DNA of 64,000 nucleotides from Actinoplanes sp. TBRC 11911 (GCF_012933445.1 NZ_JABBNC010000032.1:58234-122233), one strand, 5' to 3'; shown: positions 18,011-26,376, numbered from the stretch's first letter. Notes: generated from the sequence alone by a model not told the origin. Numbers and translations: made by a program.

Positions 18011-18496
18011 GTGGGGGATGTTGATCGGGGGCCGCGGCGGCTCGTTGTCGTGTTCGAGTCGGCCGTCGCGGAAGTGCTGCTGCGGCTCGCGGTCGAGGTC
18101 GGCTTCGCGTCGGTCCTCGTCGAACCGGACCAGACCAAGCTCATGGGCACGCCCAAACCGCACGGCGACCTCTTCGTGCACGACTTCGCGGCCGCCGACC
18201 TGGACGAGCACACCGACGTCGTGATGGCCGACCACGACCGGCCCGAGCTGGGCGACATGCTCAAGCAAGCCCTCGAAGCGCAGACCCGCTGGATCGGCGT
18301 GATCGGCAACCCGAAGAAAGAAGGGCCGCACATCGCGGCCCTCAAAGCTCTCGGCGTCCCGGACGATCAGATCGCCCGCGTGCACCGCCCGGTCGGCCTC
18401 AACATCGGGTCACGGACGGCGGCCGAGATCGCCATCGCGACCCTGGCCGGCCTCATCGCGGACCGCAACAACCGACCGGGCGGCTTCAACTTCTAA
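18011..18496 (+). CDS. XdhC Rossmann-domain protein
   Basis: This 161-residue protein starts at GTG and corresponds to the C-terminal NAD-binding-like domain of XdhC/CoxI proteins (LVVVFESAVAEVLLRLAVEVGF, then DVVMADHDRPELGDML, WIGVIGNPKKEGPHIAALKALG and RPVGLNIGSRTAAEIAIATLAGLIA). XdhC helps insert sulphurated molybdenum cofactor into xanthine dehydrogenase-type enzymes. The usual N-terminal XdhC/CoxI domain is absent, and no molybdoenzyme gene is nearby. It may be a stand-alone domain that acts with a partner elsewhere. Converges on glyS with only 7 bp between stops. Confidence 0.85.
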   Translation: MGDVDRGPRRLVVVFESAVAEVLLRLAVEVGFASVLVEPDQTKLMGTPKPHGDLFVHDFAAADLDEHTDVVMADHDRPELGDMLKQALEAQTRWIGVIGNPKKEGPHIAALKALGVPDDQIARVHRPVGLNIGSRTAAEIAIATLAGLIADRNNRPGGFNF

Positions 18497-18503
18497 AAAC
18501 CAA

Positions 18504-19877
18504 CTAATACAACCGCTTGATCAGGTAGTCCTCGATCTGGTCGAGGGAGACCCGCTCCTGCTTCATCGTGTCGCGGTCGCGGACCGTCACGGCGTCGTCG
18601 GTCAGCGTGTCGAAGTCGACCGTCACGCAGAACGGGGTGCCGATCTCGTCCTGGCGGCGGTACCGGCGGCCGATCGCCTGCGAGTCGTCGAACTCGACGA
18701 TCCAGCGCTTGCGCAGCGTCGCCGCCAGCGCGCGGGCCTTCGGGGACAGCTCCGGGTTACGCGACAGCGGCAGCACCGCCACCTTGACCGGCGCCAGCCG
18801 CGGGTCGAACCGCATCACCGTGCGCTTGTCCACCCCGCCCTTGGTGTTCGGCGCCTCGTCCTCGTCGTACGCCTCGAGCAGGAACGCCAGCACCGCGCGG
18901 GTCAGCCCGGCCGCCGGCTCGATCACGTACGGCACCCAGCGTTCCTGCTTCTCCTGGTCGAAATAGGAGAGATCGGCGCCGGAGTGCTTCGAGTGCGTGG
19001 ACAGGTCGAAGTCGGTGCGGTTGGCGACGCCCTCCAGCTCGGCGAACTCGGTGCCGCCGAACTGGAAGCGGTACTCGATGTCGACGGTCCGCTTCGAGTA
19101 GTGCGAGAGCTTCTCTTTCGGATGCTCGTAGAACCGCAGGTTGGTCTCGGACAGGCCGAGATCGCGATACCAGTTCCAGCGTTCCTGCAGCCAGTAGTCG
19201 TGCCACGTCTCGTCGCTGCCGGGCTCGACGAAGAATTCCATCTCCATCTGCTCGAACTCACGCGTACGGAAGATGAAGTTGCCCGGCGTGATCTCGTTGC
19301 GGAAGCTCTTGCCGACCTGCGCGATACCGAACGGCGGCTTCTTGCGCGCCGCGGTGGCCACGTTGTTGTAGTTGACGAAGATGCCCTGCGCGGTCTCCGG
19401 ACGGAGGTAATGCAGTCCGTCGGCGCTGTCGGTCGGGCCGAGATAGGTCTTCATCAGGCCGTTGAACATCTTCGGCTCGGTGAAGGTGCCCTTGTTCCCG
19501 CAGTTCGGGCAGTTCAGTTCCTGCAGCGACGAAGGCAACGCCCCATGCTTCCCCTCGTACGCCTCCTCGAGGTGATCGGCACGGAAACGCTTGTGGCACG
19601 ACTGGCACTCGGTCAGCGGGTCGACGAACGCGTCGAGGTGCCCGGAGGCGGCCCAGACGTCGCGAGCCAGGATGACGGCGGAGTCGAGGCCGACGATGTC
19701 GTCACGCTGCTGGACCATGGTGCGCCACCACTCGCGGCGTACGTTCTCCTTCAGCTCGACACCCAGCGGACCGTAGTCCCAGGCCGAGCGGGTCCCCCCG
19801 TAGATCTCGCTGGAGGGGAAGACGAACCCCCGGCGCTTGGCCAGGCTGACGACGGCGTCAATACGGTCGGCGGGCAT
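18504..19877 (-). CDS. glyS: Glycyl-tRNA synthetase
   Basis: This 457-residue class II synthetase of the alpha-2 (single chain) type charges tRNA-Gly. ATG 19877 is preceded by GGAGGAAA and matches the conserved MPADRIDAVVSLAKRRGFVF start; the frame extends upstream without homology. Class II motifs are seen: PETAQGIFVNY, FRNEITPGNFIFRTREFEQMEMEFF (motif 2) and the C-terminal anticodon-binding domain (LAPVKVAVLPLSRNPEL). A zinc-type cluster CPNCGNKG lies in the insertion. The gene stands near the smtB-zur pair, as in mycobacteria. Confidence 0.97.
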   Translation of the reverse strand: MPADRIDAVVSLAKRRGFVFPSSEIYGGTRSAWDYGPLGVELKENVRREWWRTMVQQRDDIVGLDSAVILARDVWAASGHLDAFVDPLTECQSCHKRFRADHLEEAYEGKHGALPSSLQELNCPNCGNKGTFTEPKMFNGLMKTYLGPTDSADGLHYLRPETAQGIFVNYNNVATAARKKPPFGIAQVGKSFRNEITPGNFIFRTREFEQMEMEFFVEPGSDETWHDYWLQERWNWYRDLGLSETNLRFYEHPKEKLSHYSKRTVDIEYRFQFGGTEFAELEGVANRTDFDLSTHSKHSGADLSYFDQEKQERWVPYVIEPAAGLTRAVLAFLLEAYDEDEAPNTKGGVDKRTVMRFDPRLAPVKVAVLPLSRNPELSPKARALAATLRKRWIVEFDDSQAIGRRYRRQDEIGTPFCVTVDFDTLTDDAVTVRDRDTMKQERVSLDQIEDYLIKRLY

Positions 19878-19944
19878 TTTCCTCCTACGCCGGCTGGGTG
19901 TCGGCGGGGCGTACAGGACGGATGGAACCGGACAAACAGCGAGA

Positions 19945-20439
19945 TTACTCGGAGAGCTCACACACCTCGAACTCGCCCGTGGAGCGGTCCTGCCCCAGAA
20001 ACGCCTCGAGCTCGCCGGTCTGCCCGTCGGTGTAGGTGGCATCGACCGGGACCGAACCGTACACCAGATTGAACTGGCCGAGCCGATACGTTTCGATGGC
20101 CGGCTCGCGCGTGACGCGGCTGCGGAACTCGGCCGGGCTCTCCTGGCGCTGCGCCTGGTCACAGAGCTGGTCGTACGCCTTGGCGTAGTCCTTGTCGTGC
20201 AGGGCGTCCAGATAGTCGCGGACCGCTGCCTGGGCGCGCTCGTCCATCGACCCCTGCGCCGACGCGCCCAGGCCGACCACCGCGATGCCGCCGCCACCGC
20301 ACACCAGGACCAGCACCGTCGCCGCGATGCCCAGGGCCAGGCCGATGCGCCGGCCCTTGCCCTCGACGGGCGGCGCCGGGAACGGCGGTTGGACGCCGGG
20401 GCCCGGTGGCGGTGCGGGAACGTGAGGCGCCGTCGTCAT
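19945..20439 (-). CDS. Membrane-anchored hypothetical protein
   Basis: 164 residues: a Pro-rich cytoplasmic N-terminus (about 1-30), one membrane helix (about 33-57, IGLALGIAATVLVLVCGGGGIAVVGLG) and an outside domain of about 105 residues. The outside part (AVRDYLDALHDKDYAKAYDQLCDQAQ) looks like the small NTF2/DUF4878-like lipoprotein-type domains that often follow such anchors in actinobacteria. Two cysteines, in QLCDQ and EVCELSE, could form a disulphide. Function is unknown. It lies 68 bp upstream of glyS in the same orientation. Confidence 0.72.
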   Translation of the reverse strand: MTTAPHVPAPPPGPGVQPPFPAPPVEGKGRRIGLALGIAATVLVLVCGGGGIAVVGLGASAQGSMDERAQAAVRDYLDALHDKDYAKAYDQLCDQAQRQESPAEFRSRVTREPAIETYRLGQFNLVYGSVPVDATYTDGQTGELEAFLGQDRSTGEFEVCELSE

Positions 20440-20455
20440 GAGAAAAGACTAGTCG

Positions 20456-20797
20456 TCAGCGCCACTGCTCCGTTGCCCGGTCACTTGTCGCCACAACGAT
20501 CTCGCCGCCGGGCGAAGCGCTGGCCAACGTCTCGAACGCGGACGGCTCGTCGAGCGACTCGGACAGCAGCGGGGTCGCGTGCACCTTCACGTCGAACCCG
20601 CCCAGGGCGCGCCGGTAGGCTCCGACGGACTCCCACTCGGTCACCAGGGTCCAGTGGGCGGGGTCGTCGAGCGCGCGGGTCAGCCGGCCGGAGACATATC
20701 CGGTACTGGCGGCCAGGGCGGCGAGCGCGGCGTGCGCGCGCGAGACGAACTCGTCCGGCGCATCGGGCGGGACGACGAAGCGGTTGAGCACCAGCAT
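20456..20797 (-). CDS. Antibiotic biosynthesis monooxygenase (ABM) family protein
   Basis: This 113-residue dimeric alpha/beta-barrel protein begins MLVLNRFVVP and contains the ABM pattern ALAALAASTGYVSGRLTRALDDPAHWTLVTEW followed by SVGAYRRAL. ATG 20797 is preferred over an in-frame GTG at 20815. ABM-domain proteins range from quinol monooxygenases to haem-degrading enzymes; the specific reaction cannot be read from this sequence. It sits 16 bp upstream of the preceding hypothetical gene on the minus strand, so they may be cotranscribed. Confidence 0.82.
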   Translation of the reverse strand: MLVLNRFVVPPDAPDEFVSRAHAALAALAASTGYVSGRLTRALDDPAHWTLVTEWESVGAYRRALGGFDVKVHATPLLSESLDEPSAFETLASASPGGEIVVATSDRATEQWR

Positions 20798-20832
20798 GCG
20801 ACGAAGCGTACGCACGACGCGAGGAGCCGAGT

Positions 20833-21087
20833 TTGACCCCGTCCGACAATCTGCTCCGGCGCCTGGCCCGGGTGAATCCGACCACAGCGTTCATCGGAGC
20901 GCTCGCGGTGATGCTGGCCGGCCTGTTCCTGCCCGGCATCGTGGGCGCCGCGCTGCTGTTCGTGCTGGCCCTGGCCTTGGCCGCATTGACGTACACCACC
21001 TGGCCGGTCCAGTCCCCATCGACCCGCGTGGTACGCCTGATGCTGCTGACGCTGCTCGTGGCCGCGGTGGTGGCCAAGGCTCTGTGA
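20833..21087 (+). CDS. Small two-helix membrane protein (DUF6703-like)
   Basis: 84 residues with two hydrophobic helices (about 18-52, possibly one long hairpin, and 67-83) separated by a short TWPVQSPSTRVVR loop. The start appears to be TTG 20833 with GAGGA upstream. It looks like the DUF6703 proteins found in many actinobacteria; this family call is from memory of the pattern. It ends 10 bp before the Zur box of znuA, so it is probably not part of the zinc regulon. Confidence 0.65.
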   Translation: MTPSDNLLRRLARVNPTTAFIGALAVMLAGLFLPGIVGAALLFVLALALAALTYTTWPVQSPSTRVVRLMLLTLLVAAVVAKAL

Positions 21088-21097
21088 TATGCGCTTT

Positions 21098-21118
21098 TGA
21101 CAATCATTATCATTGTCA
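21098..21118. promoter_or_regulatory. Zur box upstream of znuA
   Basis: A 21-bp near-palindrome, TGACAAT at 21098-21104 and ATTGTCA at 21112-21118 around an AT-rich centre, fits the actinobacterial Zur consensus (TGAnAATnATTnTCA-like). It ends 15 bp before the znuA ATG, so Zur bound here would cover the promoter or the transcription start. The zur gene itself lies at the far end of the same cluster, closing a zinc-repressed feedback loop (inference). Confidence 0.85.
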
Positions 21119-21133
21119 TGGACAGTTGGTGAT

Positions 21134-22021
21134 ATGCGCCGACTGCTACCTGTCCTGCTGACCCTCGCGGTCGCGGCGGGTTGTGGCGCACGCGCGTCCG
21201 CGGCCGGGTTCGAGGCCGGCCGGCTGAACGTGGTCAGCGCCTTCTACCCCCTGCAGTTCCTGAGCGAGCGCATCGGCGGCGACCAGGTGCGCGTCACCAA
21301 CCTCACCAAGCCGGGCGCCGAGCCGCACGACGTCGAGCTGAACCCTCGCCAGGTGGCCGACGTCGCCGACGCCGGTGTCGCGGTCTACCTGCGCGGATTC
21401 CAGCCGGCCGTGGACGACGCGGTGGCCCAGGAGGCGAAGGGCCGGTCCTTCGACGTGGGCGAGACGGTCCCGCTGCTGAGCGCGAGCGACGGCGACGACA
21501 CGCTGGGCGGCGCCGACCCGCACGTCTGGCTCGATCCGGTCCGGTTCGCCACCATCGCCGACCGGCTGGGCGCCCGGCTGGCCGAGGCCGACCCCGCGCA
21601 CGCGGACCTCTACACCCAGCGGGCCGCCGCCGTGCACTCCGAGCTCGACGCGCTGAACACCGAATTCACCCAAGGCCTCAAGGATTGCGTACGCCGGGAG
21701 ATCGTCACCAGCCACAGCGCTTTCCACTATCTGGCGGACCGTTACGGCCTGACCCAGATCGGTATCACCGGGATCTCCCCGGAGGCCGAGCCGTCCCCGC
21801 GCCGGCTCGCCGACGTGGCGACGGACGCCCGCGCCACCGGCACCACGACAATCTTCTTCGAGACCCTGGTCAGCCCCAAGGTGGCCGACACGATCGCCCG
21901 CGAGGTCGGCGCCAAGACGGCGGTGCTCGACCCGCTCGAAGGAATTACCGGACCCGGCGACTACTTCTCCGTGATGCGTGGCAACCTCGCCGCGCTGACC
22001 ACAGCCCTGGGGTGTGCTTGA
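21134..22021 (+). CDS. znuA: Zinc ABC transporter substrate-binding lipoprotein
   Basis: The 295-residue lipoprotein starts at ATG 21134; the signal peptide ends with the lipobox LAVAAGC. It is a cluster A-I metal-binding protein. Predicted ligands are the His residues in GAEPHDVEL, ADPHVWLDP and SHSAFHYLADRYG, with a late acidic residue (VLDPLEG). The long His-rich loop of some ZnuA proteins is replaced by a short acidic stretch (ASDGDD). It captures zinc outside the membrane for ZnuB-ZnuC. Its stop overlaps the znuC start by one base, and a Zur box precedes it, so zinc limitation should induce it. A GTG at 21113 inside the Zur box is a less likely start. Confidence 0.92.
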   Translation: MRRLLPVLLTLAVAAGCGARASAAGFEAGRLNVVSAFYPLQFLSERIGGDQVRVTNLTKPGAEPHDVELNPRQVADVADAGVAVYLRGFQPAVDDAVAQEAKGRSFDVGETVPLLSASDGDDTLGGADPHVWLDPVRFATIADRLGARLAEADPAHADLYTQRAAAVHSELDALNTEFTQGLKDCVRREIVTSHSAFHYLADRYGLTQIGITGISPEAEPSPRRLADVATDARATGTTTIFFETLVSPKVADTIAREVGAKTAVLDPLEGITGPGDYFSVMRGNLAALTTALGCA

Positions 22022-22803
22022 TGAGTGTGGTGCAGGTGGACCGTGCCGCGGTCGGCTACGACGGCCGGACGATCCTCCACGACGTCACGATGAGCGTCGC
22101 CGCGGGCGAGGTGGTGGCGGTGCTCGGCGCGAACGGCTCGGGCAAGTCCACGCTGATCCGCTCGATCCTCGGGCTGGTGCCGGTCAGCGGCGGCCGGATC
22201 GATCTGTTCGGCACCCCGCTGCGCCGCTTCCGGGAGTGGGCCCGGGTCGGTTACGTGCCGCAGCGCCTGGGTGCCGGCAGCGGCGTCCCGGCCACCGTGG
22301 GCGAGGTGGTCGCGTCCGGCCGGCTGGCCCGCCGCGGGATCTTCCGCCCGTCCGGCGGCGCGGACCGGGCCGCGGTGCGCGAGGCGTTGACCGACGTGGG
22401 TCTGCTGGACCGGATCGGCGACCCGGTCAGCACGCTCTCCGGTGGCCAGCAGCAGCGCACGCTGATCGCGCGCGCCCTGGCCGGCAAGCCCGACCTGCTG
22501 GTGCTGGACGAGCCCACGGCCGGCGTGGACGCGGCCAGCCAGCAGGCGTTCGCCGCTTCGCTGGGCCGGTTCGGCGAGCGCGGCGGCACGATTCTGCTGG
22601 TCGCGCACGAGCTGGGCCCGCTGCAACCGCTGATCGACCGGGCCGTGGTGGTGCACGAGGGCCGGATCGCGCATCAGGTGGCGCTGCCGGAACCGGCCGG
22701 GCACCACGCCGACCCGGACCACGACCACGTGCACCCGCACGCCGAGCAGGAGCAGCCCGGCATCTGCGACTGGGCCCCCACCGACCGGATGGCGGCCAAC
22801 TGA
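22021..22803 (+). CDS. znuC: Zinc ABC transporter ATP-binding protein
   Basis: This 260-residue ATPase powers zinc import. Walker A is GANGSGKST, the Q-loop GYVPQRL, the signature LSGGQQQRT, Walker B LLVLDEPTAGVD and the switch His is in LLVAHELG. The C-terminus carries a His/Asp tail (residues about 227-245, GHHADPDHDHVHPHAE), likely to bind zinc and perhaps sense or buffer it (inference). It is coupled by one-base stop/start overlaps with znuA and znuB. The order znuA-C-B with tight coupling indicates one mRNA. Confidence 0.93.
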   Translation: MSVVQVDRAAVGYDGRTILHDVTMSVAAGEVVAVLGANGSGKSTLIRSILGLVPVSGGRIDLFGTPLRRFREWARVGYVPQRLGAGSGVPATVGEVVASGRLARRGIFRPSGGADRAAVREALTDVGLLDRIGDPVSTLSGGQQQRTLIARALAGKPDLLVLDEPTAGVDAASQQAFAASLGRFGERGGTILLVAHELGPLQPLIDRAVVVHEGRIAHQVALPEPAGHHADPDHDHVHPHAEQEQPGICDWAPTDRMAAN

Positions 22804-23669
22804 TGGACCTGTTCACCTACGACTTCATGATCAGAGCGCTCGTCGGGGCGCTGATCATCGGGCTGGCCGCGCCGTCGCTCGGCATCTATCTGGTGCAGCG
22901 CCGGCTGTCGCTGATCGGCGACGGGATCGGGCACGTGGCGCTCACCGGCGTCGGCGTCGGGTTGCTGCTGCACCACTCCCCGGTGATCACCGCGGTGATC
23001 GTCTCGGCGATCGGCGCGGTCGGTGTCGAGCTGATCCGCCAGCGCGGCCGCACCTCCGGCGACCTGGCGCTGGCGCTGCTCTTCTACGGCGGGATCGCCG
23101 GCGGCGTGGTGCTGGTCGGGCTCTCCGACGACAGCAGCAACGCGAACCTCATGCAGTATCTGTTCGGCTCGCTGATCACCACGTCGACCCAGGACATCGT
23201 GGTGATAGCGGTGCTCGGGGTGCTGGTGCTGGCCACCATGACGGGGTTCCGGCCGGCGCTGTTCGCGGTCTCCAACGACGAGGAGTACGCCCGGGTGAGC
23301 GGCCTGCCGGTCCGGACGCTCAACATCCTGATGGCGGTGACCGCCGCGGTGACCGTCACGATCGCCATGCGCACGGTCGGCCTGCTGCTGGTGTCCGCGC
23401 TGATGGTGGTGCCGGTGGCCGCCGCGCAACAGGTCACCCGCGGGTTCCGTACGACGATGGCGGCCGCCATGCTGATCGGCCTGCTCGCGGCCGGTCTGGG
23501 CGTGGTCGCCTCCGCCGAGATCGACACCGCGCCGGGAGCCACCACGGTGATCCTGGCGCTGGTCGCATTCGTCGCCATCACCGCCGGGGGCGCCGCATGG
23601 CGGGCGCTGCGCCGGCGGGTCAATCCGCCACGGGAGGTGGAACCACCGGATGTGGTCCTGCATGCGTAA
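22803..23669 (+). CDS. znuB: Zinc ABC transporter permease
   Basis: This 288-residue protein has about eight membrane helices and the ABC-3 family pattern: LVGALIIGLAAPSLGIYLVQRRLSLIGDGIGHVALTGVGVG near the N-terminus and ARVSGLPVRTLNILMAVTAAVTVTIAMRTVGLLLVSALMVVPVAAA in the second half. It forms the zinc channel energised by ZnuC. Its ATG overlaps the znuC stop. The smtB and zur genes follow 30 bp later, so the whole five-gene group may be one operon, possibly with a second promoter before smtB. Confidence 0.93.
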   Translation: MDLFTYDFMIRALVGALIIGLAAPSLGIYLVQRRLSLIGDGIGHVALTGVGVGLLLHHSPVITAVIVSAIGAVGVELIRQRGRTSGDLALALLFYGGIAGGVVLVGLSDDSSNANLMQYLFGSLITTSTQDIVVIAVLGVLVLATMTGFRPALFAVSNDEEYARVSGLPVRTLNILMAVTAAVTVTIAMRTVGLLLVSALMVVPVAAAQQVTRGFRTTMAAAMLIGLLAAGLGVVASAEIDTAPGATTVILALVAFVAITAGGAAWRALRRRVNPPREVEPPDVVLHA

Positions 23670-23699
23670 CCGGGCCGTCGCGATACGGTGGTCGCGACG

Positions 23700-23990
23700 A
23701 TGAGTTCCGGCTATGAAGCGTACGAGTCGGCCGGGGAGCTGTTGCGAGCTCTCTCCGCGCCGATCCGGGTTGCGATCGTCGCCGAGCTCGGTGTCGGTGA
23801 GCGTTGTGTGCACGAGTTGGTGGAGAAGCTGGGCGCGCCGCAACCCCTCGTCTCGCAGCACCTGCGGGTGCTGCGCGGTGCCGGGGTGGTTCGGGGTGCC
23901 CGACGTGGTCGCGAGATCGCATACTCCCTTGTTGACGACCACGTGGCACATATCGTTGCCGATGCCGTGAGCCACGCGAGGGAGGATTGA
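23700..23990 (+). CDS. smtB: ArsR/SmtB family zinc-sensing repressor
   Basis: The 96-residue winged helix-turn-helix protein begins at ATG 23700. The recognition region is VHELVEKLGAPQPLVSQHLRVLRGAGVV. The last helix carries D-x-H-x10-H-x2-E (DDHVAHIVADAVSHAREDx), exactly the alpha-5 zinc site spacing of SmtB/CzrA (Asp, His, His, Glu). It should release DNA when zinc is bound. Its stop overlaps the zur start by one base, the same arrangement as smtB-zur of Mycobacterium tuberculosis, where SmtB represses the pair at low zinc. A similar relay is likely here. Confidence 0.92.
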   Translation: MSSGYEAYESAGELLRALSAPIRVAIVAELGVGERCVHELVEKLGAPQPLVSQHLRVLRGAGVVRGARRGREIAYSLVDDHVAHIVADAVSHARED

Positions 23991-24379
23991 TGACCGAGCG
24001 CAACACGAAGCAACGCAGCGCGGTCAGTGCCGTGCTGTCCGAGACCGAGGGCTTCAACAGCGCTCAAGACCTGCACGCCAAGCTGCGCGCGCGCGGCGAA
24101 CGGGTCGGCCTGACCACGGTCTATCGCACGCTGCAGGGGTTGGCCGACGCCGGCGAGATCGACGTGATGCGGCCGCCCGGCGGCGAGCACCTGTACCGCC
24201 GGTGCAACAAGGGACACCACCACCATCTGGTCTGCCGGTCCTGCGGCACCGCGGTGGAGGTGGAGGGTCCGGCGGTCGAGTCGTGGGCCGACAAGGTGGC
24301 CGGACAACACGGCTTCGTCGATGTCTCGCACACGTTGGAGATCTTCGGGACCTGCCAGGACTGCTCCGGGAAGCGCTGA
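23990..24379 (+). CDS. zur: Zinc uptake regulator, Fur family
   Basis: This 129-residue Fur-family repressor starts at ATG 23990, overlapping the smtB stop. It shows the DNA-binding helix (RVGLTTVYRTLQGLADAGEID), the metal region (CNKGHHHHLVCRSCG) and the C-terminal FGTCQDCSG. The two CxxC pairs build the structural zinc site. The HHHH run and VDVSHTLEIFG place it with Zur rather than Fur. With zinc bound it is expected to repress znuACB through the box at 21098-21118. Confidence 0.93.
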   Translation: MTERNTKQRSAVSAVLSETEGFNSAQDLHAKLRARGERVGLTTVYRTLQGLADAGEIDVMRPPGGEHLYRRCNKGHHHHLVCRSCGTAVEVEGPAVESWADKVAGQHGFVDVSHTLEIFGTCQDCSGKR

Positions 24380-24406
24380 GTCGCTCCACGTGCGACGCTG
24401 AGCCGC

Positions 24407-25021
24407 GTGAAGCTCTACGCCGACCGGCTCCCCACCGCAGTTCGTCAGCTGATCACCGATCTCATCGTCGTCATCTGGGTCTACCTGTGGATCCGGGCCG
24501 CCATGTGGGTGTACGACATGGTGCAGAAACTCGGCGTGCCCGGGCAGAAGCTCGAGAGCGCGGGCGGCGGCATCGCCGACAACCTGACCGACGCCGGGAG
24601 CAAGGTGGGCCGCGTCCCGCTGGTCGGCGACCAACTGGTCAAGCCGTTCAACGGCGCGGCCGACGCGGCCCGATCGCTCGCCGACGCGGGCCGCCAGCAG
24701 CAGGAAGTCGTCGACCAGATGGCACTGATCATGGCCCTGGTCGCGGTGGCGGTGCCGCTGGCGCTGGTGTTGTTCCTCTGGCTGCCGCTGCGGCTGCGCT
24801 GGGTCCTGCGAGCCGGGACGGCGGCCGCGGTCCGCGACGCGCCGGCCGGTCGTGACCTGCTCGCCCTGCGGGCACTCGCGAGCGCGCCGCTGGGCGATCT
24901 CACCCGGCTCGGCCCGGACATCGCGCAGAGCTGGCGCAACGGCGACCCGGAGGCGGTCGACGCGCTGGCCGAGCTGGAACTCAGGAAGCTCGGTCTGTCG
25001 GCATCAGGTCGTCGCCGCTGA
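24407..25021 (+). CDS. Conserved two-helix membrane protein
   Basis: 204 residues with an N-terminal membrane helix (about 14-33, LITDLIVVIWVYLWIRAAMW), a helical outer region that may form a coiled segment (LESAGGGIADNLTDAGSKV to GRQQQEVVDQ), a second helix (about 107-128, MALIMALVAVAVPLALVLFLWL) and a cytoplasmic tail ending in basic residues. Similar uncharacterised proteins occur widely in Micromonosporaceae and Streptomyces (from memory). It follows zur by 28 bp and may share its transcript. Its end overlaps the convergent DUF6328 gene by 41 bases. Function unknown. Confidence 0.75.
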   Translation: MKLYADRLPTAVRQLITDLIVVIWVYLWIRAAMWVYDMVQKLGVPGQKLESAGGGIADNLTDAGSKVGRVPLVGDQLVKPFNGAADAARSLADAGRQQQEVVDQMALIMALVAVAVPLALVLFLWLPLRLRWVLRAGTAAAVRDAPAGRDLLALRALASAPLGDLTRLGPDIAQSWRNGDPEAVDALAELELRKLGLSASGRRR

Positions 25022-25523
25022 CCTCGTCGTCCTCTTCCTCTTCGTCCTCGTCGATCCAGTTGTGCCGGTACAGCGGGTAGGCGACCCACAGCGACAGGAA
25101 GAAGACCGCCGTCGCCGACGTGAAGATCACCGCCATCGGCCACGCGAAGATGAAGTCCGAGATCAGCAGGACGCTGCTCACCATCGAGATCAGCAGGAAG
25201 GCCAGGCCACCGGTCGCCATCTGGTGCGCGTTGCGCACGAGCTCCGGCTTGCGTCCCTGCCGGAACAACGCGCGGTGGAACGCCACCGGGGCGATGATCA
25301 TCGCGGCCGCGCCGGCCGCGGACAGCAGCGCGACCATGTAGACGTCCTTCTGGAACGCCGTGGTCCGGGGGAAACCGTTGGCGAACGGGATCGTCAGCAG
25401 GAACGCGAAGAGGATCTGCACGCCGGTCTGGGTGACCCGCAGCTCCTGAAGCAGGTCCGCGAAGTTACGGTCCCATCGATGCTTGTCGGACTCGTCCCTG
25501 ATGCGCCGCTTCTCGCTCACCAT
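24981..25523 (-). CDS. DUF6328 family membrane protein
   Basis: 180 residues with four predicted membrane helices and the family-typical start DRNFADLLQELRVTQTGVQILFAFLLTIPFA, followed by FQKDVYMVALLSAAGAAAMIIAPVAFHRALFRQG. The acidic C-terminus (DEDEEEEDDEVSGDD) is variable. Often seen near ion-transport or stress genes in actinobacteria, but without known activity. Its 3' end overlaps the convergent gene at 24407-25021. Confidence 0.8.
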   Translation of the reverse strand: MVSEKRRIRDESDKHRWDRNFADLLQELRVTQTGVQILFAFLLTIPFANGFPRTTAFQKDVYMVALLSAAGAAAMIIAPVAFHRALFRQGRKPELVRNAHQMATGGLAFLLISMVSSVLLISDFIFAWPMAVIFTSATAVFFLSLWVAYPLYRHNWIDEDEEEEDDEVSGDDLMPTDRAS

Positions 25524-25554
25524 GACGAAACCGAGTGCCCTGATTCCATGAACA

Positions 25555-26376
25555 TCAAACTTTGCGGATGCGAGCGATCACCGCGTCGGCCAGCGACTGC
25601 GGAGCCTGCTCCGGCACCCAGTGACTGATCCCGCGCATCGCGACCAACTGGTAGTCGGCCTCGACCCAGTCCCGGGTGCGCAACGCGGCCAGACGCGAGA
25701 CCACGCCGTCGCGGTCGCTCCAGACGAACGTGGTCGGCACGGTGATCATGCCGACGTTCTTGAGCTGGTCACCGGTCAGCGCCCGGTACCAGTTCAGCCC
25801 CGCGGTGAGCCGCTCCGGCTCGGCCAGCATGGCGTCCACGTACATCGGGCCGCGGGGACCGCCGGGGCGCAGCATCGCCTTCAACGCGGCGCCGCCCCCC
25901 GCGCTCAGCAGCCGCTCGGACCTCGACGACTGGAAAGCCCGGAAGTACGCCATCCGCGCCTTCTGGGTCGGCTTGACCCGCATGGCGAGCAACAGCGCCT
26001 TCGGATGCGGTACCGAGACGGCGGTCAGCGTGCGCACCCGCTCCGGATGCAGCGCGGCCAGCAGCCAGCCCACCTGCGCACCCCAGTCGTGGCCGACGAC
26101 GTGCGCGGACTCCAGCCCGAGGGCGTCCAGCACGGCCAGCGCGTCGGCGACGATCTCGGAAATCCGGTAGTCGCCGACGGCCGGCGGGCGGGCGCCGGGC
26201 GTGGTGCCGCGCTGATCCAGGGCGTACGTGCGAAGGCCTTGGGAATGGAGGTGCGGGGTGAGGAGATCGAACTCGCGATGGTCCTGCGGGAAACCGTGCA
26301 GCAGGAGCACGGGTTCACCGTCGGCCGGCCCACCCTCATAGACGTCAAAGGTGAAGCCACGCGCGCTGACCTCCAT
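25555..26376 (-). CDS. Alpha/beta hydrolase, epoxide hydrolase-like
   Basis: 273 residues. The oxyanion-hole motif HGFPQDHREF and the nucleophile elbow VVGHDWGAQVGW, with Asp as nucleophile, are characteristic of the epoxide hydrolase/haloalkane dehalogenase branch. The catalytic His is probably in RGISHWVPEQAP, and a strand acid lies in WSDRDGVV. The tyrosines expected for epoxide opening cannot be fixed by eye, so the substrate is open. It is divergent from the TPP riboswitch and ykoE, 74 bp away. Confidence 0.85.
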   Translation of the reverse strand: MEVSARGFTFDVYEGGPADGEPVLLLHGFPQDHREFDLLTPHLHSQGLRTYALDQRGTTPGARPPAVGDYRISEIVADALAVLDALGLESAHVVGHDWGAQVGWLLAALHPERVRTLTAVSVPHPKALLLAMRVKPTQKARMAYFRAFQSSRSERLLSAGGGAALKAMLRPGGPRGPMYVDAMLAEPERLTAGLNWYRALTGDQLKNVGMITVPTTFVWSDRDGVVSRLAALRTRDWVEADYQLVAMRGISHWVPEQAPQSLADAVIARIRKV

